From Hydrogenispora ethanolica (GTDB lineage: Bacteria > Bacillota > UBA4882 > UBA8346), in contig NZ_SLUN01000003.1 in assembly GCF_004340685.1 (NCBI RefSeq), positions 1-64,000 of the forward strand: a DNA stretch of 64,000 bases, written 5' to 3'. The notes under the pieces were generated by a model that saw only the letters and a list, made by a program, of their open reading frames with translations, searched no databases and was not told the DNA's origin. Positions 63,070 to 64,000 of the stretch are shown here, one piece after another. Position 1 is the first letter of the stretch. Every line of letters starts with the position of its first letter. Position numbers and translations under genes: made by a program.

Positions 63070-63831
63070 CTATGGCTCGCGGAATTCCGAAGGGCTTTTG
63101 CCGGTCATCTGCTTAAAGACCCGGCTGAAATAGAAGGGGTCGGGATAGCCCACCAGCTCTCCGACGGTCTTGACATCCAGCTCCGGCCGCCCCCGCAAGA
63201 GGTGTTTGGCCTCATTGATCCGCAGGGTCAGCAGGTATTTCACCGGAGTCTCGTCGTAGTGTTTCTTGAATAACTTGCTCAGATAGGAAGCGTTGAAGTT
63301 AAAGCTCTTCGCCAGCGAGTTCAGATTGATCTCCTGGGTGAAATTCTCCTTAATGAAGCGGGCCACGATCGCCACGATCTCTTCCGGCGTCTGATTGCCC
63401 GGCGCATTCCGGGCCAGCTGGCGCAGGAGGGCCTGGGTTTCGTTCTCCAGCGAAACTTTGATGGCGGTCAGCGCTTCCCGCAGTTCATCGGGTTCCAGCG
63501 GTTTCAACAGGTAATCCTTGACGCCGTATTTGATGGCCTGCTTGGCGTATTCGAACTCGCTGTACCCGCTGATAATGATGGTTTTGATATAGGGGTAGTT
63601 CAGCGTGACCTGTTTCAGCAGCTCCAAACCGTCAATGACCGGCATCCGGATGTCGGTCAGCAACAGATCGGGGGAGTGCTCTTCGATCAGCTCCAGCGCC
63701 TGTTTGCCGTTTTGGGCGGCCCCCACCACGCTGAAACCCAGCTGAAAACCGTGGATATGCTTGATGATGTGATTCAGGATCAGCTCTTCGTCTTCAGCCA
63801 CAACGGCTTTCAGAATCGCTTCGTTCGCCAT
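63070..63831 (-). CDS. YesN-type response regulator, short form
   Basis: A 253-residue regulator without the long middle region of the 51737 protein. The receiver reads KAVVAEDEELILNHIIKHI (acidic pocket), with phospho-Asp in LLLTDIRMPVIDGLEL and a KPL. The C-terminal AraC domain (about residues 155-250) has FNASYLSKLFKKHYDETPVK and YPDPFYFSRVFKQMTG. ATG 63831 has GGAGG upstream. It overlaps the kinase gene by 38 bases. Confidence 0.92.
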   Translation of the reverse strand: MANEAILKAVVAEDEELILNHIIKHIHGFQLGFSVVGAAQNGKQALELIEEHSPDLLLTDIRMPVIDGLELLKQVTLNYPYIKTIIISGYSEFEYAKQAIKYGVKDYLLKPLEPDELREALTAIKVSLENETQALLRQLARNAPGNQTPEEIVAIVARFIKENFTQEINLNSLAKSFNFNASYLSKLFKKHYDETPVKYLLTLRINEAKHLLRGRPELDVKTVGELVGYPDPFYFSRVFKQMTGKSPSEFREP

Positions 63832-64000
63832 TTTGCTCCTCCGTGGTTTCTTCCGCTTGGCCGCCGATGGTGATGACCGCGCCGCCCTCCGCCTGATTGG
63901 CGATTTCAAAAAACATCCGCCCGCCATAGATCAGCTTCAGCCGGATATAGATATTCAGCAGCCCCATGCCATCCAGTTCCAGGCTGGGCAACAAGCCGTT
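63794..64000 (-). CDS. sensor histidine kinase, C-terminal end (partial)
   Basis: The last 68 codons of a kinase that continues beyond the window. LDGMGLLNIYIRLKLIYGG is the final HATPase_c segment (G2 box and the NI..RL.L.YG motif) of YesM-type kinases, followed by a hydrophilic tail ending SESRCG. Pairing with the overlapping response regulator is clear. Its N-terminal sensor is not visible. Confidence 0.85.
   Translation of the reverse strand, partial: NGLLPSLELDGMGLLNIYIRLKLIYGGRMFFEIANQAEGGAVITIGGQAEETTEEQNGERSDSESRCG

Overview
The window looks like chromosomal DNA of a GC-rich, Gram-positive-type (Bacillota) heterotroph. The pointers are the gene order coaX-hflX-dusB-(quinate-dehydrogenase-like)-greA-lysS typical of Clostridia-like genomes, a T-box leader in front of gltX, strong SigA-type promoters (several exact TTGACA-17-TATAAT), many GGAGG ribosome sites with TTG/GTG starts, YesM/YesN-type two-component systems and CUT1 sugar transporters. 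A Limnochordia/Hydrogenispora-like relative is my guess from this mix; nothing in the sequence proves it. No rRNA or tRNA gene was found.

Layout. 0.2-5.2 kb: KhtT/KhtU-like K+/H+ antiporter, a zinc-ribbon protein with a structured leader, a 58-residue small ORF, and a TetR regulator with an unknown partner. 5.6-11.4 kb: first sugar operon (ROK regulator, binding protein, two permeases, Gfo/Idh/MocA oxidoreductase). 11.46-11.85 kb: a repeat-built structured RNA candidate of about 390 nt. 12-19 kb: chemoreceptor, acetyltransferase, phosphofructokinase, metallopeptidase, and an MFS exporter behind a small ORF plus attenuator hairpin. 19.5-22.8 kb (minus): amino-acid permease and small membrane or secreted proteins. 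23-31.4 kb: housekeeping block (Nif3-like, coaX, hflX, dusB, greA, lysS). 31.6-38.8 kb: mostly small accessory genes, a TetR gene with a perfect palindromic operator, a lyxose-isomerase-like cupin, a cysteine hydrolase and a secreted Ntn hydrolase. 39-41.3 kb: gltX behind a doubled T-box. 41.3-43.9 kb (minus): three-gene ABC-2 exporter. 44-48 kb: decayed metallo-beta-lactamase, repeat arrays, an orphan type I-C-like CRISPR array and a partly duplicated cutC. 48-64 kb: D-aminoacylase-like amidohydrolase, YesM/YesN pair, second CUT1 transporter, GH38 alpha-mannosidase, a divergent GH4 glycosidase/AraC pair, and a third regulator pair cut by the window end.

Function. The two CUT1 operons lack an ATPase, so they probably use a shared MsmX-type ATPase encoded elsewhere. 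The 49.9-63 kb block reads as a sense-import-hydrolyse system for mannosidic/galactosidic oligosaccharides.

The most unusual content is non-coding. Arrays of imperfect palindromes, all with an exact 21-bp period but with different unit sequences, lie between genes at 5.4 (weaker), 19.2, 33.6 (as 105-bp = 5 x 21 higher-order repeats), 44.3, 44.5 and 57.1 kb. Two further short inverted-repeat elements occur twice each, in opposite orientations, and one of them sits inside the gltX T-box leader.
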